Positions 34,751-42,993 are shown, counted from the first letter of the stretch. The stretch is DNA of 64,000 nt from Pollutimonas nitritireducens (GCF_002849615.1 NZ_PDNV01000004.1:248001-312000); one strand, 5' to 3'. A program made the numbers and translations. Notes: generated by a model from the letters alone, not told the origin.

Positions 34751-34769
34751 TGTTCGTATATGTTCGAAC
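34751..34769. promoter_or_regulatory. Candidate ArsR operator in the ArsR/OYE spacer
   Basis: TGTTCG occurs at 34751-34756 and again at 34761-34766, a direct repeat with exactly 10-bp (one helical turn) period; the second copy lies in the perfect palindrome GTTCGAAC (34762-34769). The site is in the 99-bp spacer between the ArsR start and the OYE start, where it could block both promoters. Confidence 0.5.
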
Positions 34770-34812
34770 TACAGAAACAACCTGATCCTAGTATTTTCAA
34801 TCGAGGCCCCTC

Positions 34813-35901
34813 ATGTCTGCTCTCTTCCAACCCTTCAAACTCAAAGACGTGACTCTGCGCAATCGCATTGCCGTTCCACCTATGTGCCAGTACATGGCTG
34901 TCGACGGTTATATCAACGACTGGCACATATCGCATTACGCCAGCATGGCGCGTGGCGCTGCGGGATTGGTTATTGTCGAGGCGACCGCCGTATCGCCCGA
35001 AGGACGCATCACCCCGGGCTGCACAGGCATCTGGAGCGATGAACTGGCACTATCCCTTGTTCCTGTCGTGCAAGCCATCAAGTCAGCGGGTGCCGTGCCC
35101 GGGATCCAAATTGCCCATGCGGGAAGAAAGGCCAGCGCAAATCGCCCCTGGGAGGGCGACGACCATATCGCTGAAAACGATGCGCGAGGCTGGCAGACGA
35201 TAGCGCCATCGGCAGTCGCGTACGGCAAGGAGCTGCCGAAACAGCCTCGAGCGATGACTCTGGATGATATCGCGCGCGTGCGTCAAGACTTTGTCGATGC
35301 TGCCAAACGGGCGCGGGAAATCGGCTTTGAATGGTTGGAGCTGCATTTCGCCCATGGTTATCTGGCACAGAGCTTCTTTTCCGCACATTCGAATCATCGT
35401 GACGACATCTACGGCGGAAGCGTCGAGAACCGTGGACGCTTTCTTCTTGAGACCTTGCGGGCGGTACGCGAAGTCTGGCCAGAAAGCCTGCCCCTGACCG
35501 TACGCTTTGGCGTCATCGAGTATGACGGACGCGATGAGCAAACCTTGATCGATTCGATAAGCCTCGTGCGCGATTTCAAAACGGCCGGTATGGACATGAT
35601 CAGTGTCAGCGTAGGTTTCACGATACCCGAAACTGCCATTCCATGGGGGCCCGCTTTTTTAGGGCCGATCGCCGAGCGCGTCCGTCGCGAAGCAGACGTG
35701 CCTGTGAGCTCCGCATGGGGATTTGGTACGCCGGCGATTGCAGAGCGCGTCGTCAAAGAAGAGCAGCTCGATGTCGTCATGGTCGGGAGAAGCCATCTGG
35801 CCAACCCTCATTGGGCCTATTTCGCCGCCAAGGAACTTGCTATAGAGCGCCCCTCATGGACCTTGCCGGCACCCTACGCCCATTGGCTCGCGCGCTACTA
35901 A
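34813..35901 (+). CDS. Old yellow enzyme family NAD(P)H:flavin oxidoreductase (YqjM/XenA class)
   Basis: 362 residues. FMN-dependent ene-reductase acting on activated C=C bonds, quinones or nitro compounds. VPPMCQYMAVDG contains the redox-tuning Cys of the YqjM/XenA class; HAGRKAS, the HFAHGYLAQSFFSAHSNHRDDIYGGSVENR block (substrate His and flavin residues) and GFGTPAIAE/MVGRSHLANP are all present. CGAGG precedes the ATG. ArsR-controlled OYE genes are common in beta- and gammaproteobacteria. Its 3-prime end overlaps the converging oxygenase-like gene by 4 bp. Confidence 0.93.
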   Translation: MSALFQPFKLKDVTLRNRIAVPPMCQYMAVDGYINDWHISHYASMARGAAGLVIVEATAVSPEGRITPGCTGIWSDELALSLVPVVQAIKSAGAVPGIQIAHAGRKASANRPWEGDDHIAENDARGWQTIAPSAVAYGKELPKQPRAMTLDDIARVRQDFVDAAKRAREIGFEWLELHFAHGYLAQSFFSAHSNHRDDIYGGSVENRGRFLLETLRAVREVWPESLPLTVRFGVIEYDGRDEQTLIDSISLVRDFKTAGMDMISVSVGFTIPETAIPWGPAFLGPIAERVRREADVPVSSAWGFGTPAIAERVVKEEQLDVVMVGRSHLANPHWAYFAAKELAIERPSWTLPAPYAHWLARY

Positions 35902-36515
35902 TCGAAATAGAGCTCCAGTCCGATACGCTCGCCGCTGTGCACCCGGCTGATCGCATGCTTGTTGTTCACGCGGTAATACCCCTTCCTGCCCATGATGGGT
36001 CGCCGCGCCACCGCAATGATGGCCGCATCGCCCCGTTGCAAAGGCAGAACCATCGGCCGCGACTGCATTCGGGGGCGCTGTTCTGTCATTACGAATTCGC
36101 CGCCCGTGAAATCTACTCCCGGCTCTGACAGCAGCGCCACCAGTTGTAGGGGAAAGCGCCATGCGCCGTCATTCCGCTGCTGCAAGGCCTGATAGTCCCG
36201 CTCTCGCAGCCGGCTCATATATGACCGCGGACCGGGCAGGCCCGCCTTCCTGCTCTGTTCCTGAAAGGCATTGGAGCCGTCCGGAAAGCGCTCCTTCAGT
36301 CCAAGCGATTGGTTCCAACGGTTCGCAATCGTCGAGAGGGGCTCGTACAAGGCGGCAGGTAATGCGCCCAGCGGTTCGGGTAATACCCGCGCCCCATGCA
36401 GCAAGCCTGAAAGGATTGCATAACCGTCCTGATCCAGTTCAGCGGCAATCTCTGCCCAGTCCAGCCTGGCAACGACATCATTATTGAAAAGGATCACGGT
36501 GATTTTCCATTTCAT
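35898..36515 (-). CDS. Degenerate 2OG-Fe(II) oxygenase-like protein (PF09859-like) lacking the HxD motif
   Basis: 205 residues from ATG 36515 (a GTG at 36545, overlapping the glycosylase gene, is possible). The C-terminal half is strongly family-like: FTGGEFVMTEQRPRMQSR, PLQRGDAAIIAVARRPIMGRKGYYRVN, KHAISRVHSGER. But the iron-binding HxD, present as LHQDLYG in the paralogue at 37861-38640, reads LQQRNDG here, so His and Asp are both lost. About 35-40 residues are also missing from the N-terminal half, where the paralogue has the ARHGFGRGEYKYF block. Reading frame is intact. It is the last gene of an alkylation-repair operon. Either a decaying gene or a protein with a non-oxygenase role. Confidence 0.75.
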   Translation of the reverse strand: MKWKITVILFNNDVVARLDWAEIAAELDQDGYAILSGLLHGARVLPEPLGALPAALYEPLSTIANRWNQSLGLKERFPDGSNAFQEQSRKAGLPGPRSYMSRLRERDYQALQQRNDGAWRFPLQLVALLSEPGVDFTGGEFVMTEQRPRMQSRPMVLPLQRGDAAIIAVARRPIMGRKGYYRVNNKHAISRVHSGERIGLELYFD

Positions 36516-36523
36516 CGAATCAG

Positions 36524-37171
36524 CTAGCGCGTCGGGCTTCGCCACAGATACCAGGCCGCCACGGTTCGGTAAGGGCTCCAGGCCTTGCCAATTTCGCGCA
36601 TCTGGCGTGGTGTGGGTGCCCTATCCCAACCTTTCAGGCGCCGATAGCCTTCGCGCACGCCGAAATCATCCACGGGCAGGACATCGATGCGTTCCAGGCT
36701 ATAGATCAGGAACATCTCGGCGGTCCAGCGGCCCACTCCCCGAAGTGACACAAGCCGCTCGATCAAATCGTCGTCCGACAGCTGCAAAGCCTGGGAGCGC
36801 GTGGGCACGATACCATCCAAGGCAGCCTGTGCAATGCCGCGAATGGTCGCAACCTTGGCTCCTGAGAACCCACAAGCCCGCTGCAGTTCCGGATCGGTGG
36901 CCAGCAGCAGCCCGGCTGACGGAAACTTCTTGTCAGGATAAAGCGCCAGCAACCTGCCCAGGATGGCGTCGCCCGCCCTGGCATGCAATTGCTGGTAGGC
37001 GACGGCGCGCACCAGCGCCTCGAACGGCTCGCGTGTGGGCTTGGGCTCATGCTGGCACGGGCCGGTAGCGGCAACATGACGCGCCCAATCCTCGTCTAGG
37101 TCGGCAAGATAGTCGGCGGCGCGCCTGTAGGCCTGCTGCGACAGTTCGGTAGCTTGAGTTTCACGGCGCAC
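36524..37171 (-). CDS. DNA-3-methyladenine glycosylase (AlkA-like, HhH-GPD)
   Basis: 215 residues from a GTG start with GGAGG at good spacing. Excises alkylated bases. RAVAYQQLHARAGDAILGRL is the conserved first block; the helix-hairpin-helix is LVSLRGVGRWTAEMFLIYSL and the catalytic Asp is D169 in LPVDDFGVREGY. This is the yeast Mag1/short AlkA type. It lies between alkB and the degenerate oxygenase gene, 22 bp from alkB, in a single leftward operon. It differs clearly from the glycosylase at 9817, so substrate ranges may differ. Confidence 0.92.
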   Translation of the reverse strand: MRRETQATELSQQAYRRAADYLADLDEDWARHVAATGPCQHEPKPTREPFEALVRAVAYQQLHARAGDAILGRLLALYPDKKFPSAGLLLATDPELQRACGFSGAKVATIRGIAQAALDGIVPTRSQALQLSDDDLIERLVSLRGVGRWTAEMFLIYSLERIDVLPVDDFGVREGYRRLKGWDRAPTPRQMREIGKAWSPYRTVAAWYLWRSPTR

Positions 37172-37193
37172 GTCTGGCCTCCAGCGACATCGC

Positions 37194-37838
37194 TTATCCT
37201 GCCTTGCGAAACGTGAAATTGATGCGCTGGTTCCCCAACAAAGGATGCGGCAGGTCTTTAAGCGGCAACACGCCGTGATATCGCAACCTGTCCTCGCCGC
37301 CCCAGACCGTTATGTCGCCATGCTGAAGAACAACCTTTACCGGCTTGTCGGCGCGATGATGTCCGCCAAACAAGAATACGGCGCTCATGCCCAACGATAC
37401 GGATACGATGGGGGCGTCGTAGTCGCGTTCATTCTTGTCCTGGTGCAACGAGAGACGCGCGCCGGGCAGGTAGCGATTGACCAGGCAGGCGTCGGGCTCG
37501 AAATTGTCGAAGCCGGCAGCCGCGGCTGCCTCGCGCGCCATCCTTGCAAATACCGCCGGCATCGCTGGCCATGGGCGGCCGGTAGTGGGATCAATGGTTG
37601 CATAACGGTAGCCGCGCCGATCCGTTGTCCAGCCGAAAGTGCCGCAGTTGGTAAGAGCCACCGACATGGTGAATCCACCTGGGGTGATCATGTGCCGGAA
37701 TGGCGAGGCCTGCTCCACGTCCTGGATGGCGGGCAGCAACTCGTCCATGAAAGGCAAGGCGAAGCCACGCAGAACAACCGCACGTTGTCCAAGGGCCTCG
37801 GGTTGACCGGTGACCGGTGCAAAGAGTTCCAAATTCAT
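37194..37838 (-). CDS. alkB: DNA oxidative demethylase AlkB
   Basis: 214 residues, nearly collinear with E. coli AlkB (216). Removes methyl groups from 1-methyladenine and 3-methylcytosine using Fe(II), oxygen and 2-oxoglutarate. Iron ligands H132, D134 (LHQDKNE) and H188 (LRYHGV) and 2OG-binding R205 and R211 (RINFTFR) all match E. coli positions with an offset of one. Start at 37838 has GGAGG upstream; an in-frame ATG at 37874 would overlap the preceding gene. Second gene of the repair operon, 22 bp after the PF09859-like oxygenase gene. No ada gene is visible. Confidence 0.96.
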   Translation of the reverse strand: MNLELFAPVTGQPEALGQRAVVLRGFALPFMDELLPAIQDVEQASPFRHMITPGGFTMSVALTNCGTFGWTTDRRGYRYATIDPTTGRPWPAMPAVFARMAREAAAAAGFDNFEPDACLVNRYLPGARLSLHQDKNERDYDAPIVSVSLGMSAVFLFGGHHRADKPVKVVLQHGDITVWGGEDRLRYHGVLPLKDLPHPLLGNQRINFTFRKAG

Positions 37839-37860
37839 GGCGCCTCCGGTTTCTAACTCA

Positions 37861-38640
37861 TCAATGCGCATCATGGAAAATCAGGCCCACGGTATGGCGC
37901 TGCCCACTGTGCAGTCGGCTGACGCCATGGCGCATTCCGACTTTGCGCATGCCGGTACGCTTACCCTTCACGGGACGCTGATTGACCGCGAAAACGACGC
38001 CATCGCCTTGCTGCAAGGGCACAACGTCGGCGCGTTGGTGGTCCGCGTTGTTCTCGATCATCACGAACTCGCCGCCGGTAAAATCATCGCCAGGTCGGGA
38101 TAGCAAGATGGCAACCTGCAAGGGAAACACGTGATCGCCGTACAGATCCTGATGCAGGCAATTGTAGTCGCCCTTACCGTAGCGCAGCATCAGTGGCGTG
38201 GGACGTGTCTGGCCGGCAGCGTGGCAGCGCTTGAGAAACGCATGCAGGGTATCCGGATAGCGCACATCGATACGAAGCTGCTCGTTCCATCGATTGACGA
38301 TAGGAAACAGATGGGGATACAACGCGCTCCTGAGTGCATCGATCAGTCCAGGTAGCGGATAGGCAAAATATTTGTACTCGCCCCGCCCGAAACCATGGCG
38401 CGCCATCACGATTCGTGTGCGAAAGCGGTCGTCCTGCGTATACAGCGCAGTGAGGTCCCTGCACTGCTGCGGCGTCAGGAGCCCGGAAAGCACTGCGTTG
38501 CCAGTCTCGTCCAGCGATTGTTCGACACATTCCCAGTTTTGCCCTCCGATCGACTGCGCGATAAGGTTCGCCAGGCTGGCCGGAAATATGCTCGATTTGA
38601 CAGCGAAGCCAGATGAACGTCGAACGGCGGCGGTTTCCAT
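37861..38640 (-). CDS. 2OG-Fe(II) oxygenase of the PF09859 (DUF2086) type
   Basis: 259 residues. The facial triad is intact: H163 and D165 in GDYNCLHQDLYG, and H238 in MRHGVSRLHSG with a following Arg. GFGRGEYKYFAYPLP, NRWNEQLR and RPTPLMLRYGKGDY are family blocks. The substrate is unknown; the family is frequently linked to alkylation-repair genes, and here it heads the operon with alkB and a glycosylase, so an alkylated nucleic acid or protein substrate is plausible (inference). It is divergent from ddh with a 207-bp spacer in which I see no clear Ada box. Confidence 0.85.
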   Translation of the reverse strand: METAAVRRSSGFAVKSSIFPASLANLIAQSIGGQNWECVEQSLDETGNAVLSGLLTPQQCRDLTALYTQDDRFRTRIVMARHGFGRGEYKYFAYPLPGLIDALRSALYPHLFPIVNRWNEQLRIDVRYPDTLHAFLKRCHAAGQTRPTPLMLRYGKGDYNCLHQDLYGDHVFPLQVAILLSRPGDDFTGGEFVMIENNADHQRADVVPLQQGDGVVFAVNQRPVKGKRTGMRKVGMRHGVSRLHSGQRHTVGLIFHDAH

Positions 38641-38847
38641 CTTTTCACCCGAATGAATGGTGGAGATCCCATGAGTGTAGAAAAAAACACAGCTTTGAAA
38701 AACCCGTTACTTGCGCTTGAATCCGCCGACGCGACGTGACAGAGCTTTACCTCTACACTTCAGGGTGCAAGAAGCTGCCGGGTAAGGGTCGCCTGGCGTT
38801 CTTATATGGAAACGTTGTACGTTCAGTAGAAACCGAGGAAAACCACC

Positions 38848-39834
38848 ATGGGTCAATCCATTCGCATTGCAATCGCCGGTTACGGCAATCTGGGGCGCGG
38901 CGTTGAAGCCGCAATCGCCAAGAATCCCGACATGCAGCTCACAGGCATTTACACCCGTCGTCCGCCTTCCCAACTGCAGCCCAGGCTCGAGGCGACTTCC
39001 GTGTATTCGATGGAAGCGCTATCCGGTCATGCCGGCAAGATCGATGTCCTGATTCTTTGCGGTGGCTCCAAAGAGGATTTGCCGCAACAAGGTCCGGAAT
39101 TGGCTGCACTGTTCAATACCGTCGACAGCTTTGATACGCATGCGCGCATTCCAGAGTATTTTGCATCGGTCAACGGCCCTGCGCTCGCAAATCGCAAAAC
39201 GGCACTGATATCCGCAGGATGGGATCCCGGCATGTTTTCCATCAATCGCGTCTATGGCGAAGCGCTGTTGCCGGATGGTGCGACCTATACATTCTGGGGA
39301 AAAGGGCTAAGTCAGGGCCACTCGGATGCGATTCGGCGCATTCCAGGAGTGGCCGGCGGCGTCCAATATACCGTTCCTGTCCAGGACGCATTGGAGGAGG
39401 TGCGCCAAGGCTCCCGCCCGACACTGACAACCCGGCAGAAACACACCCGCGATTGTTTTGTCGTCCTCGAACCAGGCGCCGACCCGGAGGCGGTCAAGAA
39501 CGCCATCGTCACTATGCCGCACTACTTTGACGAGTACGACACCACCGTGTCCTTCATTACGGAGGAGGCGTTGCGCCGTGAGCACAATGCGATGCCTCAT
39601 GGCGGGCTTGTCATTCGTACGGGCAACACGACGGAGGAAAACACACAAGTCGTGGAATACTCGCTCAAATTAGGCAGCAACCCGGAATTCACATCCAGCA
39701 TACTTGTGGCCTATGCCCGGGCTGTGCATCGCATGCACCAGGCAGGCCAGTACGGCGCGAAGACAGTGTTTGATGTCGCCCCCGGGTTGCTTTCTGCCAA
39801 AAGCCCGGAACAATTACGCGCTGAAGACCTTTGA
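38848..39834 (+). CDS. ddh: meso-diaminopimelate D-dehydrogenase
   Basis: 328 residues. NADP-dependent reductive amination of tetrahydrodipicolinate to meso-diaminopimelate, the one-step dehydrogenase branch of lysine and peptidoglycan precursor synthesis. N-terminal Rossmann fold IAIAGYGNLGRGVEAAI; then ILCGGSKEDLPQQGPELAALFNTVDSFDTHARIPEYF, SAGWDPGMFSINRV, and TFWGKGLSQGHSDAIRRIPGV, which match characterised Ddh enzymes closely. AGGAAAAC precedes the ATG. Monocistronic as far as visible. Confidence 0.95.
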   Translation: MGQSIRIAIAGYGNLGRGVEAAIAKNPDMQLTGIYTRRPPSQLQPRLEATSVYSMEALSGHAGKIDVLILCGGSKEDLPQQGPELAALFNTVDSFDTHARIPEYFASVNGPALANRKTALISAGWDPGMFSINRVYGEALLPDGATYTFWGKGLSQGHSDAIRRIPGVAGGVQYTVPVQDALEEVRQGSRPTLTTRQKHTRDCFVVLEPGADPEAVKNAIVTMPHYFDEYDTTVSFITEEALRREHNAMPHGGLVIRTGNTTEENTQVVEYSLKLGSNPEFTSSILVAYARAVHRMHQAGQYGAKTVFDVAPGLLSAKSPEQLRAEDL

Positions 39835-39867
39835 CCTTGTCTAACGCGACGGAAACTCGCGCGGAGG

Positions 39868-40285
39868 ATGACCTTCGTAGGTGGGCAGATATCCGCGCGG
39901 GATAGGCCCTTTGCGTTAGGCGCTCAATGGGTGGGCTGGCTGATGTCGCTGGCAACGGTCTGCGCCATCGGCGGACGTTATATTGCCGCGGTAGCAGTCC
40001 AACGATTTGGGCATCGGCGTGCCGTAGCCGCGGCGGGCTATTTTGTACAAGCCATCGGCTCGGCAAAATCGTGGCAATCGGGCAAGGCACCTACGCTTTT
40101 GCACCCGCATTCTTTGGTTTGCTGCTGACTGAAGCCCCAGGACAGCCGGGTTCCGTGGACAACCTGTTCTTTGCAGCGGCCGGCATACAAATGCTTGCCT
40201 CAGCGGCGTATCTGGCGTATCGCAGCCCGCGCAATCGAAGTCTTCCGACGCCGCCGGTTAACGCGCTCAAGAAGGGCACGCGACC
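39868..40285 (+). pseudogene. Remnant of an MFS transporter gene
   Basis: Two pieces in different frames. The first (from 39868) reads WVGWLMSLATVCAIGGRYIA, then VQRFGHRRAVAAAGYFVQAIG, like a mid-protein MFS membrane pair and loop. Near 40060 the frame changes and the text becomes LGKIVAIGQGTYAFAPAFFGLLLTEAPGQPG, SVDNLFFAAAGIQMLASAAYLAYRS, like the last two MFS segments. The rest of the roughly 400-residue protein and a proper stop codon are missing. Lies between ddh and the converging gntR gene. Confidence 0.7.
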
Positions 40286-40287
40286 AT

Positions 40288-41016
40288 TCAAAGGTCAACT
40301 GCAGCTTTTTCCGCCGTGTCGGCAGCAGGTCTTAAGTGATAGGACTTCTTATTGGTCAAGTGCGCTCGGACATGCTTTTCGGCCGCTTCGGCATCACGCT
40401 CAAGCAACGCCCGAACAAAGCGTTCGTGGTCGGCAACGCCCGCGCTCCATTCATCCGGGTCCAGGTTCGATTTATAGCGCAAAGCCTGCACTTGCAGATT
40501 AAGGCGCTCGTATGCATCCGTGAGCGCAGGATTATGTGCCGCGCGGCTGATCGCCACATGCGTTCCCATACTGGCTGCAAAGTAGGCCTTGATGTCTTTG
40601 TTATGAAAGCCCTCCAGCATCCGCGCATGCAGTGACGCAATCTCATGCAGTTCCTGCTCGGTCGCGCGCTGCACCGCCTGGCGTATGGCCAGGCCTTCCA
40701 ATACCGCCAGCACGTCGAAGATGTTCTCGATATCGGCCGGCGAGTGCTCGATGACCACGGCTCCGCGCTTGGGCTGGATGCTGACCAGTCCGTCGGCTGA
40801 AAGAATGCGATAAGCCTCGCGCAGCGGCGTGCGTGAGACCTTGAGTCGGTCGCAGAGCTCACGCTCATTCAGTCCAGTGCCCGGTTTAAGCGTGCCGTCC
40901 GTAATGAACTGGCGTAACTTGTCAGCCACTACCGCGGCGAGCGTCGGGTGGTGGATGGCTAGGGGATCCGGGCTTAAATCAGCGTCGCTTTTTGAGGTGA
41001 AATCAGGGTAAACCAT
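40288..41016 (-). CDS. GntR-family regulator, FCD (FadR C-terminal) subfamily
   Basis: 242 residues. N-terminal winged HTH: LRQFITDGTLKPGTGLNERELCDRLKVSRTPLREAYRILSADGLVSIQPKRGAVV. All-helical FCD effector domain with D, H, H metal or ligand positions (VLEGLAIRQAV, HVAISRAAHNPAL, DHERFVRALLERDAEAAEKHVRAHL). Start at 41016 chosen because a strong operator lies just upstream at 41047-41070; longer reading from 41103 would bury the operator in the coding region. Divergent from the Bug-crotonase-CoA transferase operon, which it probably represses. Confidence 0.92.
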   Translation of the reverse strand: MVYPDFTSKSDADLSPDPLAIHHPTLAAVVADKLRQFITDGTLKPGTGLNERELCDRLKVSRTPLREAYRILSADGLVSIQPKRGAVVIEHSPADIENIFDVLAVLEGLAIRQAVQRATEQELHEIASLHARMLEGFHNKDIKAYFAASMGTHVAISRAAHNPALTDAYERLNLQVQALRYKSNLDPDEWSAGVADHERFVRALLERDAEAAEKHVRAHLTNKKSYHLRPAADTAEKAAVDL

Positions 41017-41046
41017 AGGTGCATGATAGCCATAAAACAGATAACT

Positions 41047-41070
41047 TGGTATCTGGTATACCAAATACCA
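41047..41070. promoter_or_regulatory. GntR/FCD operator
   Basis: A 24-bp near-perfect palindrome: TGGTATC-TGGTA (41047-41058) facing TACCA-AATACCA (41059-41070), with 11 of 12 positions symmetric. The core TGGTATACCA is typical of FCD-type GntR operators. It lies 31 bp before the gntR start and about 118 bp before the divergent Bug start, so it can control both. Confidence 0.75.
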
Positions 41071-41187
41071 CATTATCGAAACGAGTTGTCGAGTGCTCAT
41101 CATAGAGCAATAGATCTTGCCACGAGGCCATCATAAGGCATCGTCTATGTGGCAATACCTCACCCAAAAAAAGACGGAGACCGGACA

Positions 41188-42174
41188 ATGATCAAGAAAA
41201 CCCTGTGCACACTGTTGGGCACCATCGCATTGACTCAAGCGGGCGTCATGCATGCCGAAGAGGCATTCCCCAGCAAGCCTATTCGTTTGGTAGTCGGTTT
41301 TGTGCCAGGCGGAGGCACCGATGTGTCCGCCCGCATTATTGCGCAGCGCCTGTCGGAAGTGATCGGCCAGCAACTGATTGTCGAAAACAAGCCGGGCGCC
41401 TCCGGCCTGATCGCGGGTGAGATGGTGGCGAGGGCGGCTCCGGATGGCTATACCTTGTTGCTGGCCAATATGCAGTCCACGGTATCGGCGCCGCATATGC
41501 TGCCTGTGTCATACGATCCGGTCAACGGATACACCGCCGTGCGCTATATCGGCTCTGTACCTAACATTCTGGTGGTGAATCCCACCAAAAATGACGTGAA
41601 ATCGCTCAAGCAGCTCACCGACCTGGTCAAGGCCAGTCCCGGAAAATACACCTATGCCTCTTCAGGCATGGGCAGTCCCCAGCATCTGAGTGCGGCGCGC
41701 TTTTCACAGATTACCGGCGCACAGATGGAACACATTCCTTATAAAGGAAGCGGACAAGCTATGACCGACCTGCTGGGCGGCCAGGTGGACATGAACTTCG
41801 ACACTCTGCCCGGTGCGATCGGCCAGGTCAGGGCAGGCAAGCTGCGCCCGCTGGCGGTGACCAGCACCAAGCGCGCTGCCTCGTTGCCCGATGTACCCAC
41901 ACTGGCTGAGGCCGGGGTAAAGGGCATGGATGTCGAGCAGTGGTATGCCGTGCTGGCACCCGCCAATGTACCGTCGGCCGTCCTGGCCAAGCTGGACCAG
42001 GCGCTCAACACGACCCTGAAGGATCCGGGCGTGTCGTCAAAGCTGGCGGAACAGGGCATGGTGGTTGGCGGAGGCCCCGATACGCCAGCCGAATTCCAGG
42101 CTTTCATCAAAAGCGAGTATGAGAAGTATGGCCGAATCACAACAGACCTCGGACTGAAGAAGAAACCCTCGTAA
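41188..42174 (+). CDS. Bug/TctC-family tripartite tricarboxylate receptor
   Basis: 328 residues from ATG 41188, with GGAG upstream. Signal peptide MIKKTLCTLLGTIALTQAGVMHA; then IRLVVGFVPGGGTDVSARIIAQRL, VENKPGASGLIAGEM, HIPYKGSGQAMTDLLGGQVDMNFD. First gene of an operon with a crotonase-fold enzyme and a CaiB-type CoA transferase, so the ligand is probably a carboxylic acid that is later activated with CoA. Confidence 0.93.
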   Translation: MIKKTLCTLLGTIALTQAGVMHAEEAFPSKPIRLVVGFVPGGGTDVSARIIAQRLSEVIGQQLIVENKPGASGLIAGEMVARAAPDGYTLLLANMQSTVSAPHMLPVSYDPVNGYTAVRYIGSVPNILVVNPTKNDVKSLKQLTDLVKASPGKYTYASSGMGSPQHLSAARFSQITGAQMEHIPYKGSGQAMTDLLGGQVDMNFDTLPGAIGQVRAGKLRPLAVTSTKRAASLPDVPTLAEAGVKGMDVEQWYAVLAPANVPSAVLAKLDQALNTTLKDPGVSSKLAEQGMVVGGGPDTPAEFQAFIKSEYEKYGRITTDLGLKKKPS

Positions 42175-42195
42175 CGAACAAGACGGAATAGCGAC

Positions 42196-42993
42196 ATGAC
42201 CACAGCACTTGCACAGAATCCCTATCTTTTGGTCGACCGGGATGACACGATCGTGACCATTACGATCAATCGTCCCGAAAAACTGAATGCCTTCACCATC
42301 GACGTCTGGCGCGATCTCGGCACCGACTTCCTGGCCCTCTCCGAGGACGACACGGTGCGCTGCATCGTCCTGCGCGGCGCGGGCGAAAAGGCTTTTTCGC
42401 CAGGCAATGACATTTCCGAGTTCGAAACGTCGCGGTCGAATAAAGAGCAGGCAGTGAAATATGGGGAAGTGATGCGACGCACGATCGAAGCCATCGGCAA
42501 CTGCCGGCATCCGGTTGTGGCGCAGATTCATGGCATCTGCGTCGGCGGCGGCATGGAAATCGCCAGCCTGGCCGATGTTCGAATCTGCGGGAGCAGTTCC
42601 CGGTTCGGCGTGCCCATCAAGAATCTGGGCTTGGTCATGTCCTATTCTGAACTCGCCCCATTGGTGAAACTGGTCGGACCCTCGACCGCTCTGGCCGTCT
42701 TGCTGGAAGGCACTATTTTCGGCGCCGACAAGGCGCTGGAACTGGGCGTGGTGACTCGCGTCGTGCCCGATGCGGACGTTGCGGCCGAAGCGCGACTAAC
42801 GGCTGAACGCATTGCGGCTGGCGCACCACTGGTCGCCCGCTGGCATAAAAAGTTCGTACGCCGGCTGCTGGCCGGAGGCGAATTGACCGAGGCCGAACGG
42901 GACGAGGCCTTCGATTGCTTCGACACGGAAGATTTCCGTACTGGCTACCACGCCTTCCTGCGGAAGGACACGCCTGTTTTCACGGGTCGATGA
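42196..42993 (+). CDS. Enoyl-CoA hydratase/isomerase (crotonase) family, one catalytic Glu replaced
   Basis: 265 residues. Crotonase fold: TITINRPEKLNAFTIDVW, oxyanion-hole stretches AFSPGNDISEF and GICVGGGMEIASLAD. Aligned to mitochondrial enoyl-CoA hydratase, Glu144 is conserved as E121, but Glu164 is replaced by Ile141 (FGVPIKNLGL). Crotonases with one Glu often act as isomerases, decarboxylases or hydrolases rather than hydratases. It lies 21 bp after the Bug gene and 13 bp before the CoA transferase gene. Confidence 0.88.
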   Translation: MTTALAQNPYLLVDRDDTIVTITINRPEKLNAFTIDVWRDLGTDFLALSEDDTVRCIVLRGAGEKAFSPGNDISEFETSRSNKEQAVKYGEVMRRTIEAIGNCRHPVVAQIHGICVGGGMEIASLADVRICGSSSRFGVPIKNLGLVMSYSELAPLVKLVGPSTALAVLLEGTIFGADKALELGVVTRVVPDADVAAEARLTAERIAAGAPLVARWHKKFVRRLLAGGELTEAERDEAFDCFDTEDFRTGYHAFLRKDTPVFTGR

